Program-made: the position numbers and the translations under genes
Origin: Ovis canadensis
Taxonomy: Eukaryota > Chordata > Mammalia > Artiodactyla > Bovidae
DNA: 64,000 nt
Assembly (NCBI RefSeq): GCF_042477335.2
Contig: NC_091255.1
Span: forward strand, 17,834,501-17,898,500
Direction of reading: 5' to 3'
Shown here: positions 33,376 through 63,950 of the stretch, one piece after another
Position numbering within the stretch: the first letter of the stretch is position 1
Layout of the letters: every line of letters begins with the position of its first letter
The notes under the pieces: generated by a model
What the model saw: only the letters and a program-made list of their open reading frames with translations
Databases searched by the model: none
Told to the model about the DNA's origin: nothing

Positions 33376-34391
33376 AAACTAAAACCTTTTTGTATATGGT
33401 GTTAGATAAGGGTCCAATTTCATTCTTTTCTAGTTTTCTCAGCAGCATTTGTCCTTCCCCCATGGTCCTGGCCCCCTTTGTCAACAATTATTTGACCGTA
33501 TACAGGAGGGTTAATTTATGGGCTCTCCAGTCTCTTTCATTGATCGGTATGTCCTGATTACTGTAACTTTGTAGGTTTTGAAATCAGGAAGTATGAGTAT
33601 TCTAGTTTTGTTCTCTCGTAAGATTGTCTGGACTACTCGGGGCCCACTAGGATTTCATATGAATTATAGGACTGAGATTTTGCATTTAATCTGTAGATCC
33701 TTTGGATAGTATTATTTTAACAATATTATTCTTCCCTTACATGAACATGGTATGTGTTTCAATTTATTTGTCTTCTTTAATTTCTTTCAGCAGTTTTTTG
33801 TAGTACATAGGTTTCACAGTACAAGCATTTTACCTTCTAGGTCAAGCTAATTCCCAAGTAGTTTATTCTTTTTGATGCTGTTATAAATGGAATTGTTTTT
33901 ATAATTCTCCTTTTAGATGGTTCATTGTTCATGTATAGAAATACAATTTATTTTTGTATGTTGCCTTTTCATCCTGCTACTTAGCTGAATTCGTTGATTA
34001 GTTCTAACAGATTTTGTGGGCTCTTTAGGGTTTTCCACTTACAAGCCCATGTCATCTTCAGAGATAATTTTAATCCTTCCTTTTCAGTTTGGACGTGCTT
34101 TATTTTTCTTGCCCAATTTCTCTGGCTAGAACTTCCAAAATTATGAACAGAAGTGGTAAAAGCAAGAATCCTTCTCTTGTTCCAGATCTTTGAGGAAAAG
34201 CTTTCAGTCTTTCCATACTAGAGGACGATGCTAGTCATGGGATTTTCATATATGGTTTTTACTATATTGAGGCAGTTTCCTTCTATTCCTAGTTTATTGA
34301 CTGTTGAATTTTGCCAAATGTTTTTTCTGTCTCAGTTGAGACAGTCATGTGGCTTTTTCCTTCATCATATTGCTATGGCACATTACCTTTC

Positions 34392-34697
34392 TGTTTTGGG
34401 CTGTGCCGGGTCTTCACTGCTGTGTGCGGGCTTTCTCTAGCTGTGGGGAGCTGGAGCTGCACTCCAGTTGCAGTGCAATGCCTTCTCTTTGCGGTGGCTT
34501 CTCGTCATGGAGAATGGGCTCTAGGGTGTGTGGGCTTCAGTAGTTGTGGTGCTTGAGATCAGCAGTTGCAGCTCGAAGGCTCCAGAGAACAGGCTGTTGC
34601 CCTGTGGTATGTGGGAGCTTCCCAGACCAGGGATCAACCGGTGTGCCTTTCGTTGCAAGCCAGATTCTTAACTACTAAACCACCAGGGAAGCTCTAT
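34392..34697 (-). repeat. CHR-type SINE in the L1, reverse
   Basis: GGGCTGTGCCGGGTCTTCAC, TTCAGTAGTTGTGGTGCTTG, ending ACCACCAGGGAAGCTC. Confidence 0.88.
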
Positions 34698-34985
34698 ACT
34701 GATTTTTATGTATTGAAACATCCTTACATTCCAGGAATAAATCCTAGTTGGTAATGGTATATAACATTTTCAATATGCTAAATTCTATCTGCTAGGATTT
34801 TGTTGAGGATTTTTCCACCAATGTTCATAAAGGATATTGGTTTCTATTTTCTTGTAGTGTCTTTGTCTGGCTTTGGTGTCAGGGTAAAGCTGGCCTCAGA
34901 ATGAGTTAGGAAGTGCCTCCTACTCTTCAGTTTTTTGGAAAAGTTTGAGAAGGATTGATATTGGTTCTTCTTTAAATTTTTGGTA

Positions 34986-35103
34986 GAGGACTTTCCTGGT
35001 GGTTCAGTGGTTAAAACTCTGCACTCCCAATGCAGGGGCATGGCTTCAGTCCCTGGTCGAGGAACTCAGGATCCCACACACCACATGGTGAGGCCAAAAA
35101 AGT
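34986..35103 (+). repeat. tRNA-type SINE in the L1
   Basis: GGACTTTCCTGGTGGTTCAG and CAGTCCCTGGTCGAGGAACT, ending at an A run; flanking TTTGGTAGA copies are the target duplication. Confidence 0.85.
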
Positions 35104-35867
35104 TTGGTAGAATTCACCAGTGAAGCCTTTAGGTCCAGGACTTGTCTTTGTTGGGAGATTTCTGAATATTGATTCAATCTCCATAAATTTTAAGTCTATT
35201 CAGACTTTCTATTTCGTTGTGATTTAATCTGGCTGGGTTTTACGAGGAATATGTCCATTCATCTAGGTTATCCAATTTGTTGCATATAATTGTTCGTAGT
35301 ATTCTCTTATAATCCTTTTCCTTTCTGTAGAATCAGTAGCAATTGAGACTTTCAGCAATTTGAGACTTCTTTTTTTCCTTAGTCCACCTAGCTAAAGGTT
35401 TGTCAATTTTATTACTCTTTTTGAAGAACCAACTTTTTGTTTCAATGGTTTTCTCTGTTGTTTTTCTATTCTCTATATCACTTATCTCTGGTCTAATCTT
35501 CATTGTTTCCTTTCTTCTGCTAGTTTTGGGTTAAGTTTGTTCTTCTTTTTCTAGTTTCTTATGTTATAAAGTTACATATTTAACTTGAGATTATTCTTTT
35601 TAATGTAAACATTTATAGCTATAATTTTCTGTTAGCAGTTTTTTTCTGCATCTCATAAGTTTTGGTGTGTTATATTTTAATGCATCTTATAGTATTTTCT
35701 AATTTCTTGTGATTTCTTCTTTGATCCATTGGTTGTTTCAATGTATTATTTAATTTCCACAAGTTTGTGAATTTTTCAGTCTCCCTTTAGTTATTAATTT
35801 CTAACTTCATCCCAATGTAGTTAAAAAAGATACTTCATATATCCATCTTTTAAAATCTATTTTTAAA

Positions 35868-36005
35868 GGGACTTCCCTGGTGTTCCAGCTGTTAAGAATC
35901 TGCCCTACAATCCAGGGTATGTGGGTTCAATCCCTGGTCAGAGAACTAAGATCCCATGTACCACAGGGCAACTAAGCCTGCACACCACAACTAGAAAGCC
36001 TGCCT
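35868..36005 (+). repeat. CHR-type SINE in the L1, truncated
   Basis: GGGACTTCCCTGGTGTTCCA with GGTTCAATCCCTGGTCAGAG; it stops early without an A tail. Confidence 0.8.
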
Positions 36006-36889
36006 GCTCCAGTTTCCTATCTCTTTACTAATATTTCCTTTTGTTCACACATCATTTTCATGACTTTCTGTACACTTTAGTTCTTTGAGCTTCTTCAAAA
36101 GTCATTTATTTTTCAAAAGTCATTTTAAAGTCTCTGTCTAGTATATCTGCCATCATGTACTTTTCAGGCACAGTTTCTGTTAATTTCTTTCTTTCCTTTG
36201 ACTAGGTCATACTTTCTTTTTTATTTTTTTGGCATGCTTTGTGATTTTTTTGTCTTTTTTTTTTTTTTACTGGAAATTTGAACCTAATAATGTTATAACA
36301 CTGGAAATCACTTTTAACCAGGGTCTATAACCCCCTAATCAATCTCCAGCTTTCTATCACTCTCCCCACAACTTACTTTGCTCAGCCACACTGACCTTTT
36401 GCTGCTCCATCATAATGCTTCCTGTAGGGGAGCATTTGCTTTTCTTTGCAGTTGCTTTTCTCTTTGCTGGAATGCTCATCTCTCAGGCTTCTTCTCTTCA
36501 TCCCAGTTGAAGTTCAAAGGTCACTCCTCAGAGCAGCCTTCCCTTGAATATCCTTTCTAATGTTATGTCCCCCTGTGCCATCATTATCCCTATACTTATT
36601 TTCTTCATAGCACTTATCACTATCAAAAGTATCTGTTTATTCGTTTAATGACTGTAGGCTCAAGTAGAGCGGGATTTCTGCTTTGTTCACTATTTCTCCA
36701 GCACCTAGAATGGTGCCTGGCACAGCGGAGTCACTCAAAAATTATTTGTTGAATGTGGGACCGGATGCAGAAGGCCAATCGAGGAGGCTGTTGCAATGGC
36801 CCAAGTGAGAGTTACTAGTGGTCAGATGAGGGTAGCAACAGCAGAGACACAAAGAAATGGGTAAAATGGACATGTGTTTTGGGGGTTGA

Positions 36890-37655
36890 AACAAAAGAAA
36901 CCTTTTTTTTTCCTTCATTTTTAAAAATTACAATGTTGTGCCAATCTCTGCTGTACAGCAAAATGACTCAGTTATATATGCATATACACACACACACTCT
37001 TTTAGTGTTCTCTCCCATTGTGGTTTATCACAGGATATTGAATATAGTTCCCTGTGCTAATCCTATACATAGCAGTTTGTATCTGCTAATCCCAAACTCC
37101 TAATTTTTCTCTCCCCCACCCACTTACCCCTTGGCAACCACAGGTCTGTTCTCTATGAGTCTTTTTCTCTTCTGTAGATAGGTTCATTTGTGCATATTTT
37201 ATATCCCACATGTAAGTCAGATCAGATAGTATTTGTCTTTCTCTTTGTGACTTACTTCACTTAGTATGATAATCCCTAGTTGCGTCCACGTTGCTGCAAA
37301 TGACATTCTTTCTTCCTTTCTTTTTCTTTCTTTCTTTTTTATGCTGAGTATTATTCCACCATACATATGTACCGTATCTTCTTCAACCTTCATCTGTTGA
37401 TGGATATTTAGGTTATTTCCATGTTTTGGCTACTGTGAGTAGTACTGCTATGAACACAGGGGTGCATATATCTTTTTGAATTATAGTTTTGTCCAGGTAT
37501 ATTCCCAGGAATGAGACTTATGGATCATATGGTAATTCAAATTTTCATTTTCTAAGGAACCTACATACTGTTTTCCACAGTGGCAGTATCAACTTACCTT
37601 CCCACCAACAGTATAAGAGGATTCTCTTTTCTCCACATCCTCTCCTGCACTGAAA
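36890..37655 (-). mobile_element. L1 3' fragment, reverse
   Basis: Starts with poly(T) at 36903, then TTACAATGTTGTGCC, and continues into ORF2 antisense text (GGTGCATATATCTTTTTGAA). TGAAACAAA flanks both ends. It sits inside an older repeat that resumes at 37660. Confidence 0.85.
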
Positions 37656-37659
37656 CAAA

Positions 37660-38040
37660 TAAGTCTTAATGATTGATATTTCAATGTAAGGAGTAAAGGA
37701 ATGGGAGGAGTCAAGAATGACTCCTGGGTTTCTGGTTTGAGTGCCTGAGTGAACAGAAATACCATGAGCTGGAAGGGAAATTCTGGAGATGAAGGAGATT
37801 TGTGATTCAGACTATGGGTTTGGTCTGGGGTATTATCAGCAAGACACCTGAAAGAAACCCAAGTGGAGACACTGAATACTTGGGTAGATGAGCTGAGAGG
37901 AGAAGTCTAGTCATAGACTTCCAATACGTATCTGGGAGTTGTCAACATACAGACGCTAAGCCAGTGGATGTGAGCAAAATCTCTTAGGGAGAAAGCTTCA
38001 AGTACAAAAAGGAAGAGGTAAAAGGGAAGGTAAAAAACAC
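37660..38040. other. Remainder of an older interrupted repeat
   Basis: Text here (GGAGTCAAGAATGACTCC) continues from 36760-36890 across the L1 insertion and again resumes near 40100. I recognise it as an ancient interspersed repeat but not its family. Confidence 0.4.
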
Positions 38041-39590
38041 AATTCCTTTAAAAATCATATAAAAAACCCCCACAACTTAATGATAACCCTGACCAAAGAG
38101 ATTAAAGACCTATATGCTCAGAACTATAAAACATTAATTAAGGAAACTAAAGATGATTCAGAGAAATGGAAAGATAACCCATGATCTTGAACTGAAAGAA
38201 TTGTTAAAATGGCCGTACCACCCAAAGCAATCTACAGATTTAATGTGATTCCCATCAAATTACCCATGGCATATTTCATAGAGTTAGAACAAATAATCCT
38301 AAAATTTACATGGAACCATAAAAGACCCAGAACTGCCAAAGCAATCCTGAGGAAAAAGAACAAAGTAGGAGGCATAACCCTCCCAGACTTAAGATGATAC
38401 TACAAAGCTACAGTAATCAGAACAGCATGGTACTGGCACAAAAACAGACATATGGATCGATGGAACAGAATAGAGTGCCCTGAAACAAACCCACATACCC
38501 ATGGTCAGTCTTCAACAAAGGAGAGAAGAAGAAACAAAGGCGAACAAGTGGTATCTTCAGCAAGTGGTGTTGGGAAAACTGGACAGCCTCATGTAAATCA
38601 GTGAAGCTAGAACACACCCTCACACCATACACAAAAATAAACTCAAAATAACTTAAAGACTTCAATATAAGACACGACACCATAGAACTTCTTGATGAGA
38701 ACATAGGCAAAACATGCTCTGACATACATTGTACCAATATTTCCTTAGGTCAGTCTCCCAAGGCAATAGAAATAAACTAATGGTGCCTAATCAAACTTAC
38801 TGGCTTTTGTACAGCAAAGGAAAACATAAAACAATGAAAAGCCAACCTATAGATCAGAAAAAAAAATATTTGCAAATGATGTGACTGACAAGGGCTTAAT
38901 TTCCTTAATTTCCAAAATATACAGTTTATACAACTCAATAACAAAAAACAAACAACCTAATTGGAAAATGGGCAGAAGAACTAAATAGACATTTCTCCAG
39001 AGAAGGCATAGAGAGGGCCAACAGACACATGAAAAGATGCTCAACATGGCTAATTATTAGAGAAATGTAAATCAAAACTACAATGAGGTACCATCTCACG
39101 TTGATCAGAATGGCCATCATTAAAAAGTTGACAAATAACAAATGCTGGAGACATTTGCTGGTGTGAAGAAAAGGGGACCCTCCTTCACTGTTGGAGGGGA
39201 TGTAAATTGGCGAAGCCACTATGGAGAACAGTATGGAGGATCCTTAAAATACTGAGAAGAGAGTAGTCGTATGATCCAGCATTCTCAATCCTGGGTATAT
39301 ATGTGGGCCAAACTATGATTCAAAAGACACATGCATTCCTACATTCACAGCAGTACTATTCAGAATAGCCAAGACATGGAAATAATTTTATCTATCAACA
39401 GATGAATGGATAAAGAAGACGTGGTGCATGGGTATACAATGGATTACTACTCGGCCATAAAAAAGAAAGAATGCCATTTGCAGCAACATGGATGGACCCA
39501 GAAATTATCATACAAGGTAAAGTCAGTCAGACAGAGAAAGACAAATACCATATGATATCACTTATATGTGGGATATAAAATATGGCACAG
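38040..39590 (+). mobile_element. L1 LINE 3' part, forward
   Basis: The end of ORF2 and 3' text. A short open piece at 38209-38397 ([20 protein letters not shown]) is the well-known L1 ORF2 segment; stops break it after that. 5'-truncated and inactive. Confidence 0.88.
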
Positions 39591-39592
39591 GG

Positions 39593-39892
39593 TGGTTTGG
39601 TGGTGAAGAATCCACCTGTCAATGCAGGAGACAACGGTTGGATCCCTGATCCCAGGAAGATCCCACAGGCTGAGTAGCAACTAAGCCTGTGCACCACAGC
39701 TATTGAGCCTGTGCTCTAGAGCCCATAAGCTGCAACTACTGAAGCCCATGTGCCTCGAGTCTGTTCTCTGCAACAGGAGAAGGCACAGCAATGAGAAGTC
39801 TGTGTACCACAACTAGAGAGTAGCCCCCACCCACCGAAACCAGGGAAAAGCCTGAGCACCACAACAAAAAGCCAGTGCAGCCTAAGAAAAAA
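39593..39892 (+). repeat. CHR-type SINE
   Basis: GAAGAATCCACCTGTCAATG, CAACTAAGCCTGTGCACCAC and successive CHR body units, then an A/T-rich end. Confidence 0.88.
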
Positions 39893-39984
39893 AATTTTTT
39901 TAATGAGAATGCTAACTGCTGTGGGAGGAAAAAGAGGGAACAGTGACTGGAAAGGGATGTGGGATCCAGGGAATACTGGGTTTC

Positions 39985-40100
39985 CTGTTTTTTTGGCCAC
40001 ACCACACAGCATGAGGGATCTTAGTTCCCCACTCAGGGATCGACCAGCCCCACTTGCAGTGGAAGCATGGCGTTCTAACCACTGGACCCCCAAGGAAGTC
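39985..40100 (-). repeat. tRNA-type SINE, reverse
   Basis: Flanked by perfect TCCAGGGAATACT copies (39967-39979 and 40099-40111), a target duplication. The body reads TTTTTTTGGCCACACCACAC to CCCCCAAGGAAG. Confidence 0.9.
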
Positions 40101-40101
40101 C

Positions 40102-40890
40102 AGGGAATACTTTTTAAGGATGGGAAAAATCCAAGGGTGTCAGGTGATGAAAAGAAGCTAACAAAGAAGGCGTTGACGCTATTAAGAAGGGAGATGATAA
40201 CCTGAGAAGGATAACTCAACAGACAAAAGATGAGACTGGCCTTGGGTAAGAAGAGAGATGCCTCCTTCAGGGTAGTATGGAGGGAAGTAGAAAGCGTATG
40301 TGTAGAACAGGTCCACCTCGAGTTCAGGGCAGACCGCTTCACAACTCTCCTAGTCACAGAAACAGATGTGATCTTGTTAGTACTTTTGGTGGTGGGAAGC
40401 TGAGTTTGTTCCCATCTAATGGCTTCTAATTTCTCTGTAAAGTTGGGGTTAAGTCGTCTGTTAACTGGTGACAGGAAGTGAAGAATAAGTTTGCAATTAT
40501 AGCTGGTGAGAGTAGGAAAAGCAGCGTACTAAAGAAATACAATGAGAGTGCCATGTGTAGGGAAAGTACCAAGTATATAAAGTACCTGGCATATAATAAT
40601 AGGTGCTCCATAACTAATAACATTTACCAACATTATTACTGTTAATGGCCCATATTATGCAGTCACTGGCCAGAGAGAAAGTCTACTCTGCAGACAAGAA
40701 GATTACAAACCACATCAAGGCAAGTTTGTGGAGGACTTGTAGCCTTTATGAATACTAATAGATAATGTTCATCCTTTATCATGATATGTCTGCTATTAGT
40801 TCTCACATTTTTATATATGTTGGTTTTGTCTCAATACACAAAATTTTTTGCGAGGAAGTACTGCAAATGACCAAGTCTCTGTATTCCTCA
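40102..40890. other. Non-coding gap
   Basis: The first 200 bases look like more of the interrupted old repeat. The rest is unique AT-rich sequence without exons. Confidence 0.4.
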
Positions 40891-40902
40891 AAGTTTCTTA
40901 TA

Positions 40903-41109
40903 GTAAGTAAATGTCGCTCAGTCGTGTCTGACTCTTTGCGACCCCATGGACTGTAGCCTACCAGGTTCCTCCGTCCATGGGATTTTCCAGGCAAGAATAC
41001 TGGAGTGGGTTGCCATTTCCTTCTCCAGGAGATCTTCCCAGCCCATGGATTGAACCCAGGTCTCCTGTGTTGTAGGCAGAAGCTTTACCGTTTGAGCCAC
41101 CAGGTAAGT
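40903..41109 (-). repeat. Bov-tA SINE, reverse
   Basis: Body from GTAAATGTCGCTCAGTCGTG to GAGCCACCAGGTAAGTC. Flanked by exact CAAAGTTTCTTATA copies (40889 and 41110), so the insertion is fairly recent. Confidence 0.93.
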
Positions 41110-41603
41110 CAAAGTTTCTTATACCTAGTATTATTTGTAAAGTAATTTGTCTTGGTCTTCCTCTGATTACAATGGCAAGCGACTATTTCCTTGCTTTTAA
41201 ATGGTCATATTAACTTGTACCTTCCTGCTTTATTTATGTAGGGTAAAATTTGAGGGAGCTAAGAACTGTATTGAATATGACCATCCACAACAGGAACTAT
41301 CCAGTTTTCACAAACAAAAGATCTACTACTTACAAATAAAATGTTAGCTGGCTAGCACTGTACAAGAGATTAAATTAGAGAAAATACTGTGATCTTTCTT
41401 ACCACAGTTTCAGTTTTCTGAGACACTAAGGATGTGAGGTATACAGACTGAAATATAGAGATGATGTTTGTTCATTTAGAGTTCAAAATATCTTGGGCTT
41501 TTATTCCTACCTATACTTTTATCATGTAAGTCAATTATAGCTGGAATGGGAATATGGCAATCCTGGCAAAGAGGAGGGTAACATTTCTATAATAAAACAC
41601 GGA

Positions 41604-41862
41604 TGGGGTCCCTGGTGGTCCAATGGTTAAGGATCCACCTTGTAATGCAGGGGATGCAGGTTTGATCCCTGGTCAGGGAACTAAGACCCCACATGCTGAG
41701 GCGCTACTAAGCCTGTGCCCACAACTGCTGAGCCCTCACACTCTGGAGCCCTTGCTCTGCAACAAGAGAGCCCGTGTCCCGAACAAAAGATCCCACATGA
41801 GGAAACAAAGATCCCATGGGACGGAACTAAGACATGATGCAAATAAATAAATAAAACTTTAA
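41604..41862 (+). repeat. CHR-type SINE
   Basis: GGGGTCCCTGGTGGTCCAAT, repeated CHR body, ending AAATAAATAAATAAAAC. Confidence 0.88.
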
Positions 41863-41907
41863 AAGAAAAAGCATGGATGGCTGGTGCCCATTTGTATGAT
41901 GGTTTGT

Positions 41908-42120
41908 GGTTGCTGTTTAGTTGCTAAGTTGTATCCACCTCTTTTGTGACCCCATGGACTGTAGCCTGCCAGGCTCCTCTGTCCATTGGATTTTCCAGAC
42001 AAGAATACTGGAGTGGGTTGCCATTTCCTCCTTCAGGGGATATTCTTAACCCAGGAATCAAACCTGAATCTCCTGCAATGGCAGGCAGATTCTTTACCAC
42101 TGAGCCACCCAGGAAGCCCA
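41908..42120 (-). repeat. Bov-tA SINE, reverse
   Basis: GGTTGCTGTTTAGTTGCTAA to GAGCCACCCAGGAAGCCCA. Confidence 0.9.
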
Positions 42121-42229
42121 TGATGGGTGGTAGCAATAGTTAATTATTTGTCAAATTTTATAACAGAAATTAAAACTTCTTTGGGCGGCGGTTCCTTTCT
42201 CAATAACTAAAATACAGAAATATATCTTA

Positions 42230-42505
42230 CAGGGCTTTGCTGGTGACTCACTGGTAAAGAACCTGTCTGCCAATGCAGGAGACATAGGTTTGATCCCTGG
42301 TCCGAGAAGATCCCACGTGCTGCAGAGCAACTAAGCCCGTGCGCCACTACTGAGCCCGCGCGACTAGAGCCCGCGCTCTGCAAGAGAAGCCACCACCATG
42401 AGAAATCTGCGCACGGCAACTAGAGAGCAGTCCCGGCTCACCACAGCTAGGGGAAGCCCACAGCAACCAAGACCTGGCAGGGCCAAAAACAAATAAACAA
42501 ACAGG
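42230..42505 (+). repeat. CHR-type SINE
   Basis: GGGCTTTGCTGGTGACTCAC through several CHR units to AAAAACAAATAAACAAAC. It lies just past the TEX14 poly(A) signal. Confidence 0.88.
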
Positions 42506-42564
42506 ACTTTTAAACAAGAAATATATCTTACAAGTGAAATTTAACTGGTATTAAAAGGAAACGT

Positions 42565-42570
42565 TTTATT
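42565..42570 (-). other. TEX14: Poly(A) signal of TEX14
   Basis: AATAAA on the minus strand, about 300 bases past the TEX14 stop. It is the likely end of the transcript. Confidence 0.75.
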
Positions 42571-42867
42571 AGATATAACATGAATTTAAAGGTTTTGAAA
42601 ATCTGTATCAAAAACACCAAATGCCATTCGGGGCACAATGAGAAAGTTTTACAATCAAAACACCTTTTACTTTTCAGAAATCTGACTGAAAACAAATGGT
42701 TAAATATGCTGCAAACAAACAAGCCATTCTGTCTACAGTGGAAGCTGAACAAAGTGTGAGCTACAGACCCACTGCCCTAATGGTGACCGCAGCAGACGAG
42801 GGAAGACGGGAGCTCACGAGCAGGACACTCAAACTCAGGCAGGAGTCCACCTAGAGTCCACTTCCGG

Positions 42868-61298
<18,431 letters not shown>

Positions 61299-62048
61299 CT
61301 GAAAGAATAAAGTAAAAGCATTTTAAATAAATTTTTGCAAACCCAGATTATGATTTTCATTCTCTGGAGTTTTCCTGGTCTGGTCTAGAATAATAAATAA
61401 TCTACATAAACAAAGAGTTTCCTAATTGGGCTTGGATTGAGTACTATAGAAGAGGTTTTTGCTCTGAAAGTTTATTTTCCTTGCTCAGAGGGGAGAACTA
61501 TATTCTGACACTCAGAATACAATCAAGCCATTTACTGGCCTTTCAGTTATAGCCTCACAGTTACTTCCGGAGACAAATGGTGTTTTGTCTTTTCAGGAAG
61601 GCAAACTGACCTGATTCCTGTCAACAGACACCAGGGGGCGTTGAAACCAAGAACTGTTTGTTCACTGACGATTCCAAGCAGAAAAGACCCAGGATGCTAA
61701 CTGTGTCTCTTGGCCACCAAACACCACTTAAAGACTGGGGGTGGGGTCTTGAGTACTAATGAGCTAATTCAACTGTCTTCTGTTCTCGTTGGCCTCAAGC
61801 ATCTCAAGTCCTCCCCAATTCTCAGGAAGATACTTTGTAGGCCTCTGGGCACACAGGACCAGAATCCAATTTTCCTTCCCACATTATACAGCTCTGGTTT
61901 ATGGAGAAGTGGACACACAGACTAGCCTGCCCTATTGGCAAATGCTCACGATCCCCCTGCCATTCTTTAGGTCCAGAAGGTGGCCCGGTAGGCAGTGGCA
62001 GGCCCACTATAAAAGTACCACCTTTAGCAAAAGCCAAGACACTGATAA
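61299..62048 (-). other. TEX14: TEX14 intron, unique part
   Basis: No exon joining the 61298 acceptor in the right phase was recognised. It is ordinary intronic sequence before the BovB element. Confidence 0.5.
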
Positions 62049-63950
62049 AACCATTTGAATGCAGAGTTCCAAAGAATAGCAAGCAGAGATAAGAAAGCCT
62101 TCCTCAGTTTGGGAACACAGGTAAGAATTAAAGATTTTAAAATTAAAAAAAAAAAAAAAAGAAAGCCTTCCTCAGCGATCAATGCAAAGAAACAGAGTAA
62201 AACAACAGAATAGGAAAGACTAGAGATCTCTTCAAGTAAATTAGAGACACCAAGGGAACATTTCATGCAAAGATGAACACAGTGAAGGACAGAAATGGTA
62301 TGGAACTAACAGAAGCAGAAGATATTAAGAAGAGGTGACAAGAATACACCAAAAGCTGTACAAAAAAGATCTTCACAACCCAGACAGTCACGATGGTGCA
62401 ATCACTCACCTAGAGCCAGACATCGTGGAATGCGCAATCAAGTGGGTCTTAGGAAGCATCACTACGCACAAAGCTAGTGGAGGTGATGGAATTCCAGTTG
62501 AGCTATTTCAAATCCTCAAAGATGATGCTATGAAAATGCTACACTCAATATGCCAGCAAATTTGGAAAATTCAACAGTGGCCACAGGACTGGAAAAGGTC
62601 AGTTTTCATTCCAATCCCAAAGAAAGACATTGCCAAAGAATGCTCAAACTACCGCACAATTGCACGCACCTCACACTAGCAAAGTAATGCTCAAAATTCT
62701 CCAAGCCAGGCTTCAGCAATACATGAACCATGAACTTTCAGATGTTCAAGCTGGTTTTAGAAAAGGCAGAGGAACCAGAGATCAAATTGCCAACATCCAA
62801 TGGATCACTGAAAAAGCAAGAGAGTTCCAGAAAAACATCTATTTCTGCTTTATTGACTATGCCAAAGCCTTTGACTGTGTGGATAATAATAAACTGCAGG
62901 AAATTCTTCAAGAGATGGGAATACCAGACCACCTGACCTGCCTCCTGAGAAATCTGTATGCAGGTCAAGAAGCAACAGTTAGTACCAGACGTGGAACAAC
63001 AGACTGGTTCCAAATCGGGAAAGGAGTACGTCAAGGCTGTATATTGTCACCCTGCTTATTTAACTTATATGCAAAGCACATCATGTGAAATGCCGAACTG
63101 GATGAAGCACCAGCCGGAATCAAGATTGCTGGGAGAAATATGAATAACCTCAGATATGCAGATGACACCACCCTTAGGGCAGAAAGCAAAGAACTAAAAA
63201 GCCTCTTGATGAAAGTGAGAGAGGACAGTGAAAACGTTGGCTTAAAACTCAACATTCAGAAAACTAAGATTATGGCATCTGGTCCTATCACTTCATGGCA
63301 AATAGACGGGGAAACAGTGGAAACAGTGACAGACTTTATTTTGGGGGGGCCCCCAAATCACTGCAGATGGTGACTGCAGTCATGAAATTAAAAGATGCTT
63401 GCTTCCTGGAAGAAAAGTTATGACCAACCTAGACAGCATATTAAAAAGCAGAGACATTACTTTGCTGACAAAGGTCTATCTAGTCAAAGCTATGGTTTTT
63501 CCAATAGTCCAGTAGTTGTGTATGGATGTGAAAGTTGGACTATAAAGAAAGCTGAGCACCAAAGAATTGATGCTTTTGAACTGTGGTGTGGGAGGAGACT
63601 CTTGAGAGTCCCTTGGTGAGCAAGGAAGTCCAACCAGTCAATCCTAAAGGAAATCATTCCTGAATATTCATTGGAAGGACTGATGCTGAGGCTGAAACTC
63701 TAGGACTTTGGCCACCTGCTACGAAGAGCTGACTCACTACAACAGACCCTGATGCTGGGAAAGATTGAAGGATGGAGGAAAAGGGGATGACAGAGGATGA
63801 GATGGTTGGATGGCATCACCAACTCGATGGACATGAGTCTGAGCAAGCTCCAGGAGTTGGTGATGGACAGGGAGGCCTGGCGTGCTGCAGTCCGTGGAGT
63901 CGCAAGGAGTCAGACATGACTGAGTGACTGAACTGAACTGAACTGAAGAC
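62049..63950 (+). mobile_element. BovB (RTE-type) LINE, 5'-truncated and broken
   Basis: Sense-strand BovB carrying most of the reverse transcriptase: KASGGDGIPVELFQILKDDA, RKGRGTRDQIANIQWITEKA, FIDYAKAFDCVD, RQGCILSPCLFNLY and the catalytic NLRYADDTT. It ends with TGAACTGAACTGAACTGAA. The frame is broken near 62670 (frameshift), at 63086 (TGA) and around the G/C run at 63345. The 5' UTR and endonuclease domain are missing, so it cannot move by itself. BovB is known for horizontal spread between reptiles and ruminants. It lies in a TEX14 intron, opposite to the gene. Confidence 0.93.
62108..62158 (+). mobile_element. Micro-retroinsertion inside the BovB
   Basis: About 50 bases, starting TTTGGGAACACAGGTAAGAA and ending in a run of A. 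They sit between exact copies of AAGAAAGCCTTCCTCAG (62091-62107 and 62159-62175). BovB text continues uninterrupted if one copy and the insert are removed. Confidence 0.85.

Larger units (their letters stand above)
32905..36270 (-). mobile_element. Old L1 LINE, reverse, interrupted by SINEs
   Basis: Long reverse-strand L1 body. Phrases such as TTTTGTTGCCGGTGCCTTTG, CTGGCTAGAACTTCC and GTCTTTGTCTGGCTTTGGT are standard antisense L1 ORF2 text. It is full of stops on the coding strand and carries four later tRNA-SINE insertions (33.14, 34.39, 34.99 and 35.87 kb). The right limit is approximate. Not functional. Confidence 0.85.

Noticed and set aside
39716-40357. 213-codon minus-strand frame
   Set aside because: Spans two SINEs and repeat text; not a gene.
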